From positions 1 to 40,874 of the forward strand of contig JAHBSW010000020.1 in assembly GCA_019638935.1 (NCBI GenBank): a DNA stretch of 40,874 bases, in the 5' to 3' direction. This DNA comes from Cryobacterium sp. GTDB taxonomy: Bacteria > Actinomycetota > Actinomycetes > Actinomycetales > Microbacteriaceae. The position numbers and the translations under genes were made by a program. Position 1 is the first letter of the stretch; each line of letters begins with the position of its first letter. Below the pieces are notes generated by a model that was not told the DNA's origin, made no database searches, and saw only the letters and a list, made by a program, of their open reading frames with translations. Positions 26,043 through 34,630 of this stretch are shown piece after piece.

Positions 26043-27500
26043 ATGGCATACGAATTCGAGCGCACGCAGCGCATCGCCGTTCTCGGGGGCGGCCCCGGCG
26101 GCTACGAGGCGGCGCTCACCGCCGCACAGCTCGGTGCCGACGTCACCGTGATCGAGCGAGCAGGCATCGGCGGTTCGGCGGTGCTGACGGATGTCGTCCC
26201 CTCCAAGACCCTCATCGCCACGGCGGTCGCGAGCAAGGCGGTCGACGAAGCCGCCGACCTCGGAGTGCGGTTCTTCGCGCGCGGGGAGAGCGGACGAGCG
26301 GTGCGTCCGGAGGTCGCCGTCAATCTGGCCGCCGTCAACAAGCGCCTGCTCGCACTTGCCCAGCAGCAGTCGGACGATATGAAGTCTTCGCTCCTCGCCG
26401 CGGGCGTCACGATCATCCAGGGCGACGGACGCCTCGACGGGCAGCAGCACGGCCAACTCCGACTCGTCGCCTCGACGGGCACGGGCGCGAAGCGCACCGA
26501 CTTCGAGACCGTCGAGGCCGACACGATCGTCGTCTCGGTCGGTGCCCGCCCCCGCATCGTCAAGGATGCCGAGCCCGACGGCGAGCGCATCCTCACCTGG
26601 ACGCAGCTCTACCAGCTCGATGACGTGCCCGAGCGGCTCATCGTCGTCGGATCGGGCGTCACAGGCGCCGAGTTCGCCGCGGCCTACCAGGCGCTCGGAT
26701 CGCAGGTCACGCTTGTCTCCAGCCGCGAGCACGTTCTCCCCGGCGAGGACGCCGATGCGGCCACCGTCATCGAGCGCGTCTTCACGCGCAACGGCATGAC
26801 CGTGCTCGGTAAGTCGCGCATGGAGTCGGTGCGCCGCACGGGTGGGGGCAAGGGTGACGGCGTCATCGTCACCCTCACCGATGGGCGCACCCTCGAGGGA
26901 AGCCACTGCCTGCTCGCGCTCGGCTCGGTTCCCAACACGTCGGGGATCGGTCTCGAGGATGCCGGTGTTCAGCTCACCGAGAGCGGCCACATCCGCGTCA
27001 ATCGCGTCGCGCGCACGTCGCTGCCGTCGGTCTACGCGGCGGGCGACTGCTCGGACTTCCTGCCCCTCGCATCCGTCGCATCGATGCAGGGACGCACGGC
27101 GGTCTTTCACGCGATGGGTGACACCGTCAACCCGACCGAGCTGCGCAACGTGACGAGCAACATCTTCACGCAGCCTGAGATCGCGACGGTCGGCTGGTCG
27201 CAGAAGCAGCTCGAGGAGGGGCTCGTGCACGGCACGGTGCAGAAGCTCGAGCTCAAGCACAACCCCCGCGCGAAGATGCTCGGCATCGCCGAAGGGTTCG
27301 TGAAGCTGATCGCAAGCACCGGAGGAACCGTCATCGGCGGGGTCGTCGTCGCCCCGCGCGCGTCTGAGCTGATCCTGCCGATCGCGATCGCGATCGAGCA
27401 CCGCCTCACGGTCGACCAGCTCGCCGAGGCCTTCAGCGTCTACCCGTCGCTCTCGGGCAGCATCACGGATGTCGCGCGCGCGATGCACCGCGTCGACTGA
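26043..27500 (+). CDS. lpdA: LpdA-like NAD(P)H:quinone oxidoreductase
   Basis: A 485-aa member of the pyridine nucleotide-disulfide reductase family. The FAD motif GGGPGGYEAALTAAQLG (15-31), NAD(P) motif GSGVTGAEFAAAYQALGS and YAAGDC are intact. The redox-active CxxxxC of lipoamide dehydrogenase is replaced: GGSAVLTDVVPSK has A46 and V51 at the cysteine positions. This matches mycobacterial LpdA (Rv3303c), a flavin-only quinone reductase rather than a lipoamide dehydrogenase. AAGAAT 6 nt before the ATG is a possible -10 for a leaderless start. The 240 bp shared with the divergent PNP gene holds no other gene. Confidence 0.93.
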   Translation: MAYEFERTQRIAVLGGGPGGYEAALTAAQLGADVTVIERAGIGGSAVLTDVVPSKTLIATAVASKAVDEAADLGVRFFARGESGRAVRPEVAVNLAAVNKRLLALAQQQSDDMKSSLLAAGVTIIQGDGRLDGQQHGQLRLVASTGTGAKRTDFETVEADTIVVSVGARPRIVKDAEPDGERILTWTQLYQLDDVPERLIVVGSGVTGAEFAAAYQALGSQVTLVSSREHVLPGEDADAATVIERVFTRNGMTVLGKSRMESVRRTGGGKGDGVIVTLTDGRTLEGSHCLLALGSVPNTSGIGLEDAGVQLTESGHIRVNRVARTSLPSVYAAGDCSDFLPLASVASMQGRTAVFHAMGDTVNPTELRNVTSNIFTQPEIATVGWSQKQLEEGLVHGTVQKLELKHNPRAKMLGIAEGFVKLIASTGGTVIGGVVVAPRASELILPIAIAIEHRLTVDQLAEAFSVYPSLSGSITDVARAMHRVD

Positions 27501-27572
27501 CCCCCTCGCCAGGCCCCTCGCCGGGCCGGCGTGTCCGCACTGCTCATGCCCTCCGCGCTTTGCTCCACCCGG

Positions 27573-27630
27573 GCGGAGGTTTGTCACGAATGCGGTGTTT
27601 GCAGCATCCGCATGCGTGACAAACCTCCGC
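27573..27630. repeat. Left 58-nt palindrome flanking the DUF559-like gene
   Basis: The left arm GCGGAGGTTTGTCACG + AATGCGG and the right arm CCGCATG + CGTGACAAACCTCCGC pair over 23 positions with one A-G mismatch, around a 12-nt loop (27596-27607). Arm and loop lengths are identical to the palindrome at 28770-28827. A further CCTCCGC at 27550-27556 could compete for pairing. No T-run follows, so it is not a standard terminator. Confidence 0.93.
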
Positions 27631-27762
27631 ATTCACCAGGATCCGTCGGTGCACGAGCGCCTGCGACCGTGAACTCCCTCACCGGCTGCACCGGCGTGCA
27701 GTTCTCCTCAGTGGGCTCCGATTCAAGGGACGCGAGGTGTCGACATCCATCACGATCACCGG

Positions 27763-28719
27763 ATGCAGGAGTTCGTCGCGGGAAGCTGGCGCGATCAGTT
27801 CGTGCTCACCCGCGACCTTCGTGTTCCCGCCGAACGCGCCGAGTTCTTCGCGCAAGTTCGCCGTGGAGACTACGTGGCGGTGCTGCGCGGGGTCTACGTC
27901 GCGGCGCAGACGTGGAGCCGGATGCGCGCCGACGAGCGCTATCGCATGCTTACCCTGGCGGTGGCGGCGCGCGACGGGTCGGGGCACGTGTTCTCGCACC
28001 AGTCGGCGGCGAGCCTGTGGCGCCTGCCCTGGGTCGGTTCGTGGCCGACGGTGGCGCATGTCACGACGGAGCGCGCGGCGGGCGGTCGATCGAACGCGTC
28101 CCTCTTTCGCCACACCCTGGGGCTGGCACAGCCGCTGGTCGCGTTCGACGGGGTTCTCGCGACAACGCTCGCGCGCACCGTTATCGACGTGGCGAGGGTC
28201 GCCTCCTTCGCCCAGGCCGTTGTCGTGGCCGACGCCGCACTGCGGCGCACCGCGCATCCGATCGCGGGAGTGCCGTCGACTTCGCTTAGTCGTGACGACC
28301 TTGTGTTCGAGCTAGGCGCGACGCCGCTCGTTCGCGGATGCGCGAAGGCGCGTGCTGTCGTCCACTTCGCGGACGGCGCCGCCGACAGGCCGGGTGAGTC
28401 GCTGAGTCGTGTGTCGATGCGGGCGGTGGGAGCTCCGACGCCTCGGCTGCAGGAGAAAGTGGTGGGCGCGAGCGGGAAGGTCTACTTCGGGGACTTCTTC
28501 TGGCCGACCACCCGGCTTGTCGGAGAGTTTGACGGTGAGGCCAAGTATCGCGACCCCGAGTTCCTGAGCGGACGCACTCCCGAGCAGGCACTGCGTGACG
28601 AGAAGGCTCGCGAGGACGACATCCGTGCCGCGGGATACGGCATGACGCGCTGGGGGTGGGCGGTTGCGAGATCGCCCGCCCGCATGCGAGCCCAGCTCGT
28701 GGCTGCGGGTTTACGGTAG
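27763..28719 (+). CDS. Putative endonuclease: AbiEi-like N-terminus, Vsr/DUF559-like C-terminus
   Basis: A 318-aa protein. Residues about 8-165 resemble the AbiEi-type antitoxin/HTH module (LTRDLRVPAERAEFFAQVRRGDYVAVLRGVYVA ... VFSHQSAASLWRLP ... ARTVIDVAR). Residues about 205-318 look like a Vsr/DUF559 PD-(D/E)xK nuclease: E212 in PGESLSR, D244 in GDFFWP, and E255, D257, E259 and K261 in GEFDGEAKY, ending DIRAAGYGMTRWGW. No partner toxin is present. It is bracketed by two matching palindromes and lies between lpdA and the carboxylase gene, like a small mobile or selfish unit. The start is uncertain: no Shine-Dalgarno sequence precedes the ATG. Confidence 0.8.
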   Translation: MQEFVAGSWRDQFVLTRDLRVPAERAEFFAQVRRGDYVAVLRGVYVAAQTWSRMRADERYRMLTLAVAARDGSGHVFSHQSAASLWRLPWVGSWPTVAHVTTERAAGGRSNASLFRHTLGLAQPLVAFDGVLATTLARTVIDVARVASFAQAVVVADAALRRTAHPIAGVPSTSLSRDDLVFELGATPLVRGCAKARAVVHFADGAADRPGESLSRVSMRAVGAPTPRLQEKVVGASGKVYFGDFFWPTTRLVGEFDGEAKYRDPEFLSGRTPEQALRDEKAREDDIRAAGYGMTRWGWAVARSPARMRAQLVAAGLR

Positions 28720-28769
28720 CTGCTGCGTACGGGCGCCCGCAGCGGTCGCTGATCGCAGGGACTTCGGAT

Positions 28770-28827
28770 GCGGAGTTTTGTCACGCATGCGCACGTTACG
28801 AACGGCGCATGCGTGACAAAACTCCGC
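28770..28827. repeat. Right 58-nt palindrome flanking the DUF559-like gene
   Basis: The left arm GCGGAGTTTTGTCACG + CATGCGC and right arm GCGCATG + CGTGACAAAACTCCGC pair perfectly over 23 bp around a 12-nt loop (28793-28804). It differs from the left palindrome at three arm positions but shares total length, arm length and loop length, which points to a common origin or function. Confidence 0.95.
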
Positions 28828-28833
28828 CTTGGC

Positions 28834-28869
28834 GGGGCCGGGGCCGGGGGCAGGGTGGGGTGGGTGGGG
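28834..28869 (+). other. G-quadruplex-forming motif
   Basis: Seven runs of three to five G are separated by one or two bases (28834-28837, 28840-28843, 28846-28850, 28853-28855, 28857-28860, 28862-28864, 28866-28869). This exceeds the usual G4 definition. It lies 6 bp after the right palindrome and 29 bp from the end of the carboxylase gene on the other strand. Confidence 0.7.
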
Positions 28870-28897
28870 CACGGCGAGAGCGCGCCGGGACGATCCG

Positions 28898-30646
28898 CTA
28901 GACGATGTTCAGGAGGAGGTGGCCCGACGACACGGTCGCCCCGATGGGTGCGTTGACGTTCGCGATGACCCCGTCTTTGTGAGCCGCGAGGGGCTGCTCC
29001 ATCTTCATCGCCTCAAGCACGCAGATGAGGTCGCCCTTGACCACCTTGTCGCCCTCGGCGACGGCGAGCTTGATGATGGTCGCCTGCATGGGGGCCTTGA
29101 CGGAGTCGCCCGTGACCGTGTTGACGCTTCCGCTCGCACGACGGCGGGGCGGCGGGGCCGCGCTGGCGGCGGCATCCGCACCGATCAAGCGTGCGGGAAG
29201 CGACACCTCGATGCGCTTGCCACTCACCTCGACGACGACGTTCTGGCGTGCGGCGGCCGGGGCTGCGTCGGGCAGCGAGCCGCTCCACGGTTCGAGGTCG
29301 TTGTCGAATTCGGTCTCGATCCAGCGCGTGTAGACGCTGAACGGCTCGCTGACGAAGGCGGCGTCGCGCACTATCCTGCGGTGGAAGGGCAGCACCGTCG
29401 GCAGGCCGGTCACCTCGAACTCGTCGAGGGCGCGACGCGCACGCATGAGGGCTTCTTCGCGGGTGGCACCCGTGACGATGAGCTTGGCGAGCAGCGAGTC
29501 GAATGCGCCGCTGATCTCGTCGCCAGTCGTGACTCCGCTGTCGACGCGCACGCCGGGGCCGCCGGGAACACGCAGCTGGTTGACCGGGCCGGGCGTGGGC
29601 ATGAAGTTCAGGCCGGGGTCTTCACCGTTGATGCGGAACTCGAAGGAGTGGCCGACGGGCTCGGGGTCGCTATAGTCGAGGGTGCCGCCCTCGGCGAGTC
29701 GGAACTGCTCCCGCACGAGATCGATGCCCGTGACCTCCTCCGACACCGGATGCTCGACCTGAAGCCGCGTGTTGACCTCGAGGAACGAGATGGTCCCGTC
29801 TGCGGCGACCAGGAACTCGCAGGTTCCCGCACCCACGTAGCCGACCTCGCGGAGGATCGCCTTCGACGAGTCGTAGAGTTGCGCGACCTGCTCCTCGCTG
29901 AGGAACGGAGCCGGTGCCTCCTCGACGAGCTTCTGGTGGCGGCGCTGCAGTGAGCAGTCCCGGGTCGAGATGACGACGACGTTGCCGGCGGCATCCGCGA
30001 GGCACTGGGTCTCGACGTGGCGGGGCTTGTCGAGGTATTTCTCGACGAAGCACTCGCCGCGGCCGAAGGCGGCGACGGCTTCGCGTGTGGCCGACTCGAA
30101 GAGCTCGGCGACCTCGTCGCGCGAGCGCGCTACCTTGAGGCCGCGACCGCCGCCGCCGAAGGCGGCCTTGATCGCGACGGGCAGCCCGTGCGCGTCGACG
30201 AACTCGAGCACCTCGGCGGCGTCGGCGACTGGGTTGAGGGTTCCGGGGGCGAGCGGGGCGCCGACCTTCTCGGCGACGTGGCGCGCCGAGACCTTGTCGC
30301 CGAGCAGCCGGATGGCGTCGGGCGAGGGGCCGATCCAGATGAGTCCCGCGTCGATGACGGCCTGGGCGAAGTCGGCGTTCTCGGCCAGGAACCCGTAGCC
30401 GGGGTGGATGGCGTCGGCCCCGGCGCGGCGGGCGACGGAGAGGATCTTGTCGATGACGAGGTAGGTCTCGGCACTGGTCGTGCCGTCGAGGGCGTACGCC
30501 TCGTCGGCCAGGCGCACATGCCGGGCGTCGCGATCCTGGTCGGCGTACACGGCGACGGAGGCGATTCCGCTGTCCTTGGCTGCCCGGATGACGCGTACGG
30601 CGATCTCTCCACGGTTTGCAACGAGGACCTTCGAAATGGAGCGCAT
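28898..30646 (-). CDS. Acyl-CoA carboxylase alpha subunit (biotin carboxylase + BCCP), AccA3 type
   Basis: A 582-aa two-function subunit. The biotin carboxylase part has [31 protein letters not shown], the ATP-grasp loop [12 protein letters not shown] and [18 protein letters not shown]. The C-terminal biotin carrier domain has EAMKM with the biotinylated K548. It carboxylates biotin and hands it to AccD-type transferases to make malonyl- or methylmalonyl-CoA. TAGGCT lies 8 nt before the ATG with no Shine-Dalgarno sequence. Maf is upstream on the same strand, the arrangement seen in mycobacteria. The matching beta and epsilon subunits are encoded about 7 kb away at 37-39 kb. Confidence 0.97.
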   Translation of the reverse strand: MRSISKVLVANRGEIAVRVIRAAKDSGIASVAVYADQDRDARHVRLADEAYALDGTTSAETYLVIDKILSVARRAGADAIHPGYGFLAENADFAQAVIDAGLIWIGPSPDAIRLLGDKVSARHVAEKVGAPLAPGTLNPVADAAEVLEFVDAHGLPVAIKAAFGGGGRGLKVARSRDEVAELFESATREAVAAFGRGECFVEKYLDKPRHVETQCLADAAGNVVVISTRDCSLQRRHQKLVEEAPAPFLSEEQVAQLYDSSKAILREVGYVGAGTCEFLVAADGTISFLEVNTRLQVEHPVSEEVTGIDLVREQFRLAEGGTLDYSDPEPVGHSFEFRINGEDPGLNFMPTPGPVNQLRVPGGPGVRVDSGVTTGDEISGAFDSLLAKLIVTGATREEALMRARRALDEFEVTGLPTVLPFHRRIVRDAAFVSEPFSVYTRWIETEFDNDLEPWSGSLPDAAPAAARQNVVVEVSGKRIEVSLPARLIGADAAASAAPPPRRRASGSVNTVTGDSVKAPMQATIIKLAVAEGDKVVKGDLICVLEAMKMEQPLAAHKDGVIANVNAPIGATVSSGHLLLNIV

Positions 30647-30731
30647 AACTGTTTAGCCTATTGCCCTTAACCCGCCGAGAATTGGGGTAGCCCTACAAAA
30701 TGGGGCGACGGATGCCTTAGCAGCTCTACAA

Positions 30732-31358
30732 CTAGCGCCACAGCTCCTGCCAACCCACCCCGAAGCCGCGCAGGAGTGCGCGCACCGTGGCCAGGGAGAG
30801 CCCGACCACCGCGTGCGGATCTCCCGCAACCGAGGTGATGAACGGGGCGCCGAGCGAGTCGATGGTGAAGGCTCCGGCGACCTTGAGCGGCTCACCCGTC
30901 GCGATGTACGCCTCGAGCTCGTCATCGGAGATGTCGTTCGCGAAAGTGACCTCGGCGCTCGAGACCGCCCCGGCGGCTCCGTGTACACGGCCGCCGCGGC
31001 GATCGATGAGCCAGTGACCCGAGTGGAGGGTGCCCGTGCGGCCCCGCTGCAGCTCCCAGCGCTCTCGCGCGACCTCGGGGGTGTGCGGCTTTCCATAGAG
31101 TGTGCCGTCGAGCTCGAACGCCGAGTCCCCACCGAGGATGAACCCGTCTATCCGCTCGCCGCCGACCTCTCCGACACCGGCCACGGCCTCGGCTTTCGCG
31201 CGCGCGAGCAGCTCGACGAGGCCGGCGGGGGTGAGCTCTCCGGCAGCCTCGACCGCGGCATCCTCGTCGACGTGCGAGGGGACGACGACGGGCTCGATCC
31301 CCGCAGCACGCAGCGTTGCGAGACGCGCGGGCGAGGTGGAGGCGAGGTAGATGCGCAC
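30732..31358 (-). CDS. maf: Maf-family nucleotide pyrophosphatase
   Basis: A 208-aa Maf protein, a dNTP/NTP pyrophosphatase proposed to clear non-canonical nucleotides or to act in septum control. It starts VRIYLASTSPARLATLRAAGI; GGDSAFELDG provides the metal-contacting Asp and GKP follows. The usual SPRR is SPAR, a variant I recall from actinobacterial members. The GTG at 31358 is chosen over a longer frame because it begins the conserved domain and AGAGG precedes it by 5 nt. It is 85 bp upstream of the carboxylase gene, which has its own promoter. Confidence 0.92.
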   Translation of the reverse strand: MRIYLASTSPARLATLRAAGIEPVVVPSHVDEDAAVEAAGELTPAGLVELLARAKAEAVAGVGEVGGERIDGFILGGDSAFELDGTLYGKPHTPEVARERWELQRGRTGTLHSGHWLIDRRGGRVHGAAGAVSSAEVTFANDISDDELEAYIATGEPLKVAGAFTIDSLGAPFITSVAGDPHAVVGLSLATVRALLRGFGVGWQELWR

Positions 31359-31425
31359 GGCGGCCTCTGCTTTCGATTCGGGGCGACGGTCGTGTCGCTC
31401 TTGTCTGATGCGCAATGCTGGTCAC

Positions 31426-32651
31426 ATGCACGATGCACCGGGCGAACTCGTCGAGTTGGAGGTTTCCAACGTAGCTCACGGCGGTGTGGGGGTCGCGCGA
31501 CTCGACGGCCGCGTGGTGTTCGTCGGTGACGCGATCCCCGGTGAACGCGTCGTCGCCGAGCTGACGGATGTCGCGCGCGATTCGTTCTGGCGCGCCACGA
31601 CCGTGCGCGTGCTCGAGCCCTCGCCGCACCGTCGTGACCACGTCTGGTCGGCGGCGTCGATCGAGCGCGCACCGGCCGAGCGCGCGGGCGGAGCCGAGTT
31701 CGGGCATATCGCCCTCGACCACCAGCGCGAGCTGAAGCGACAGGTTCTTGCCGACGCGATGCAGCGCTTCGCGCACGAGGCGACGGATGTCGCGGTCGAG
31801 TCGGTCTCGCACGGCGAAGGTTGGCGAACGCGAGTGCGGTTGCATGTCGATGAGCGCGGCGTCGTGGGGCCCTACGCGGCGCGGTCGCACACGGTGATTC
31901 CCGTCACCGACCTCCCGCTTGCGACGAGTGCGATCCAGTCGATTGCGCCGCTGGCTGAGCGTTTTCCGGGCGAGGAGGTTGTGGATCTCGTGGCACCGTC
32001 CGTGGGCGAGGCGCTGCTGCTCGTCGGCGCACAGGGCGGGGTCGTCACCGAACGAGTCGGCGATCGAGAGTTCGCCGTCGACGCTCGGGGCTTCTGGCAG
32101 GTGCACCACCGTGCCGCGCCGACGCTCTCGATCTGTCCCGGTTCGACCCCTCGGCAGAGAACCTCGATCTCTACGGCGGTGTCGGCCTGCTCGCTGCGGC
32201 GCTCGCCGACGCTGCGGGGGCAGGTTCGAAGCGCGACCTGCGCGTCACGTCCGTCGAGTCGAACGCCAGAGCGACCGAGCATGCTGCCCGCAACCTCGCG
32301 GAGTGGCAGGGGGCACGCACGGTGACCGCTCGAGTCGATCGCTACGTGAGAGAGGCAGCGAAGGGCGGTGACGCATCCCGAGGCCGAGTGACTTCCGCAC
32401 GCGGCGCGCGCCCCACGATCGTGCTCGACCCACCCCGCTCAGGCGCCGGCCGCGAGGTCATCGAGGGCCTTGTGCGGCTGGACCCCGCCCAGGTGATCTA
32501 CGTGGCATGCGACCCGGTGGCGCTCGCGCGCGACGTGGGCTATCTCAAAGGTCACGGATGGAGGCTTGAGCGATTGCGTGCGTTCGATCTCTTCCCCCAC
32601 ACGCATCACCTCGAGGCCGTGGCGTTGCTGCTACCCGACAACCAGACTTGA
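31426..32651 (+). pseudogene. TRAM-domain RumA/TrmA-like RNA methyltransferase, frameshifted
   Basis: The N-terminal part (31426 to about 32121) encodes a TRAM domain (VSNVAHGGVGVARLDGRVVFVGDAIPGE) and the first half of a RumA-like m5U methyltransferase ending GFWQVHHRAAP. The rest, LDLYGGVGLLAAALAD, VTSVESNARATEHAARNL, IVLDPPRSGAG and YVACDPVALARDVGYL, lies in a different frame up to 32651. The switch, near 32115-32125, needs the net loss of 1 (or 1+3n) nt. The first frame would otherwise run to 32325 in unrelated sequence. Either the gene is broken or there is a sequencing error. No catalytic motif outside the junction is damaged. Confidence 0.88.
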
Positions 32652-32694
32652 TCGCTACAATTGATCAACTTCGCCCGAGAGAGCCCGAATCCGA

Positions 32695-33393
32695 ATGTCG
32701 ATGCCCGGTAGTGCGGAAGCACCATTCCCTGAGCGACCCGTGAGGGTCGGCGTCATTGATGACCATGAGTCCGTTCGACTCGGTCTCAAGACGGCGCTCG
32801 GCGAGCGCGGCTACGAGTTCGTCGCGGGAACGGCGTCAACACGGGAGTTCGTCGACGAGGTCGGCGGGCGGGAGTGCGATGTCGTGGTGCTCGATCTGTC
32901 GCTCGGCGACGGAACGACCGTGAGCGAGAACGTCAAGGCGGTTCAGGCCCTGGGCAGTGCTGTTCTCGTCCACTCGATCGCCGACCGGGCAACGCTCGTG
33001 CGGGAGGCGCTCGCTGCGGGGGTCTCCGGCGTCATCCCCAAGTCGTCGTCGACATCGACCGTCATGAACGCTATCGCGTCGGTCGCGCGCGGCGAGGTGC
33101 TCAACAATCTCGAATGGGCGAGCGCGATCGATGCCGATCGCGAGTTCGGGCGTGCCCAGTTGGGTCGTCGAGAGCGCGAGATCCTGAACCTCTATGCGTC
33201 GGGACTGCCGCTCAAGGCGGCCGCAGCGCAGTTGGGAATCAGCTACTCCACGGCCCGCGAATACCTGGATCGGATTCGCACGAAGTACGTCGAGGCGGGT
33301 CGGCCGGCGCCCACCAAGGTCGACCTCCTGAGACGAGCGGTGGAAGACGGAATTCTCCCGGGACTTCCGACCGATGACGCGGATGTCGACTGA
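32695..33393 (+). CDS. NarL/LuxR-family response regulator
   Basis: A 232-aa regulator. The receiver domain has acidic D22/D23, phosphoacceptor D67 in VVVLDLSLGDG and K116. The LuxR-type HTH is at about 155-215 (LGRREREILNLYASGLPLKAAAAQLGISYSTAREYLDRIRTKY). A clear -10 box TACAAT lies about 35 bp upstream, near 32657. It is the first gene of a three-gene operon: the kinase gene overlaps its end by about 20 nt. The sequence around D67 (SLGDGT rather than MPxxxG) departs from typical receivers, so phosphorylation kinetics may differ. Confidence 0.93.
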   Translation: MSMPGSAEAPFPERPVRVGVIDDHESVRLGLKTALGERGYEFVAGTASTREFVDEVGGRECDVVVLDLSLGDGTTVSENVKAVQALGSAVLVHSIADRATLVREALAAGVSGVIPKSSSTSTVMNAIASVARGEVLNNLEWASAIDADREFGRAQLGRREREILNLYASGLPLKAAAAQLGISYSTAREYLDRIRTKYVEAGRPAPTKVDLLRRAVEDGILPGLPTDDADVD

Positions 33394-34630
33394 ACGACTG
33401 ACGCGCCCCGGTGCGCCTCCTGTGCGTCGATCTCCCCGACGGGATCGCATCGAGGTCATTCTTTCGCGTGCGGTCGGAATCGTGGGGATCGCGTTCGGAC
33501 TCATGGCGTTCCCCGTCGCCATCGAGCAGCGCGAGATCCTGTCGCCCATGGGGTTCTGGGTGACCCTGATCGCGGTGTACGGCAGTCTCGTCGTGAACGT
33601 CGTCGCTTCGATAGTTCAGCGCTTCGTGCGCACGGCGAACGCGGCTGTCGCGATCATCTGGCTCGTGACGATGGCGCTGTGGCCGCTCTTCGTCGTTGAC
33701 GCTGCCGTTGTCGTCGACGGCCGCGCGTGGCCGTGGTTCCTGGCCAGCGTCGCCGTGGCCGCTGCCGCCGGCGCGTACCTGAAGGTGCGGCGGCCCATCA
33801 CCTATCTCGCGATGGCCGTGATCGCCTACGGCTATGTTCGATTGCTGCCGTCGGGTGGCGGGGCACCGCTCGACGAGATGCTGCTCGACGTGCTGTCGAC
33901 GGTCACCTTCGGCGGAGCCGTCATCACCATCTTCACGGTGTTCCGGCGGGCGTCCTCCGCGGTCGACAAGGCACAGGCTGCCGCGCTTTCACGCTATGCG
34001 GAAGCGGCGACGCAAGACGCCATCAGCCGCGAACGCGTGCGTGTCGACGCCCTCGTGCACGACAGCGTATTGACGACCCTGGTCGAGGCGGCGCGATCGA
34101 CGACACCCGAAGCGATGGAGCTCTCGGCCAGGATGGCCGAGGAGGCCATCGGTCACCTCGAAGCGGCGGGCGAGGCTTCGAGCCGAACCACGGAGCAGGA
34201 GACCGAGCAGGATGCGGGGAGCTCGCTCGCCGCCCGACTGGAACAGGCTGTCGCCCAGCTCGGTGGGGATGTCGTGCTGCGCGTGGGCGAGTTGGAGGGC
34301 CGGATGCTGCCCCTCGCTGTCTCCGACGCGCTGCATTCGGCGGCAATGCAAGCCGTCATCAACAGCCTGCAGCACGCGGGAGCACGGGTCGCCCGCTGGC
34401 TCGCCGTGCACGCGGTCGGTGACAGCGGCATCCGCGTCGAGGTGGGGGATACCGGTGTCGGCTTTCTCATCGACGAACTGCCCAGCGAGCGACTCGGCTT
34501 GCGAGTCTCGGTCATCGAGCGGGTCACCGCCGTCGGCGGCTCCGTAGAGATCGATTCCCACCCGGGGGAGGGCACCATCGTGACACTGCAGTGGCCGGGT
34601 AATCCGGAGGGATCGGAGAAGCCGTCGTGA
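33374..34630 (+). CDS. Membrane histidine kinase (HisKA_3-like, NarL partner)
   Basis: A 418-aa kinase with about six transmembrane helices between residues 28 and 190 and almost no extracytoplasmic loops, so it probably senses something in the membrane. The likely phosphoacceptor is H229 in DALVHDSVLTTLVEA. The ATPase domain has N330 in AMQAVINSLQHAG, D359 in GDTGVGF and RLGLRVSVIERV. The ATG at 33374 overlaps the regulator gene; the ATG at 33383 is an alternative. Its stop overlaps the GTG of the next gene (GTGA). The context shows it pairs with the NarL-type regulator. Confidence 0.88.
   Translation: MTRMSTERLTRPGAPPVRRSPRRDRIEVILSRAVGIVGIAFGLMAFPVAIEQREILSPMGFWVTLIAVYGSLVVNVVASIVQRFVRTANAAVAIIWLVTMALWPLFVVDAAVVVDGRAWPWFLASVAVAAAAGAYLKVRRPITYLAMAVIAYGYVRLLPSGGGAPLDEMLLDVLSTVTFGGAVITIFTVFRRASSAVDKAQAAALSRYAEAATQDAISRERVRVDALVHDSVLTTLVEAARSTTPEAMELSARMAEEAIGHLEAAGEASSRTTEQETEQDAGSSLAARLEQAVAQLGGDVVLRVGELEGRMLPLAVSDALHSAAMQAVINSLQHAGARVARWLAVHAVGDSGIRVEVGDTGVGFLIDELPSERLGLRVSVIERVTAVGGSVEIDSHPGEGTIVTLQWPGNPEGSEKPS

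Noticed and set aside
24969-27632. Single 887-codon minus-strand reading frame joining PNP to sequence antisense to lpdA
   Set aside because: Only the part from 25802 is PNP. The upstream extension crosses the PNP promoter and is antisense to lpdA, which has intact FAD and NAD motifs.
27573-28827. Insertion sequence with terminal inverted repeats
   Set aside because: Each flank is itself a full palindrome rather than one half of an inverted pair, the gene is not a transposase, and I see no target-site duplication.
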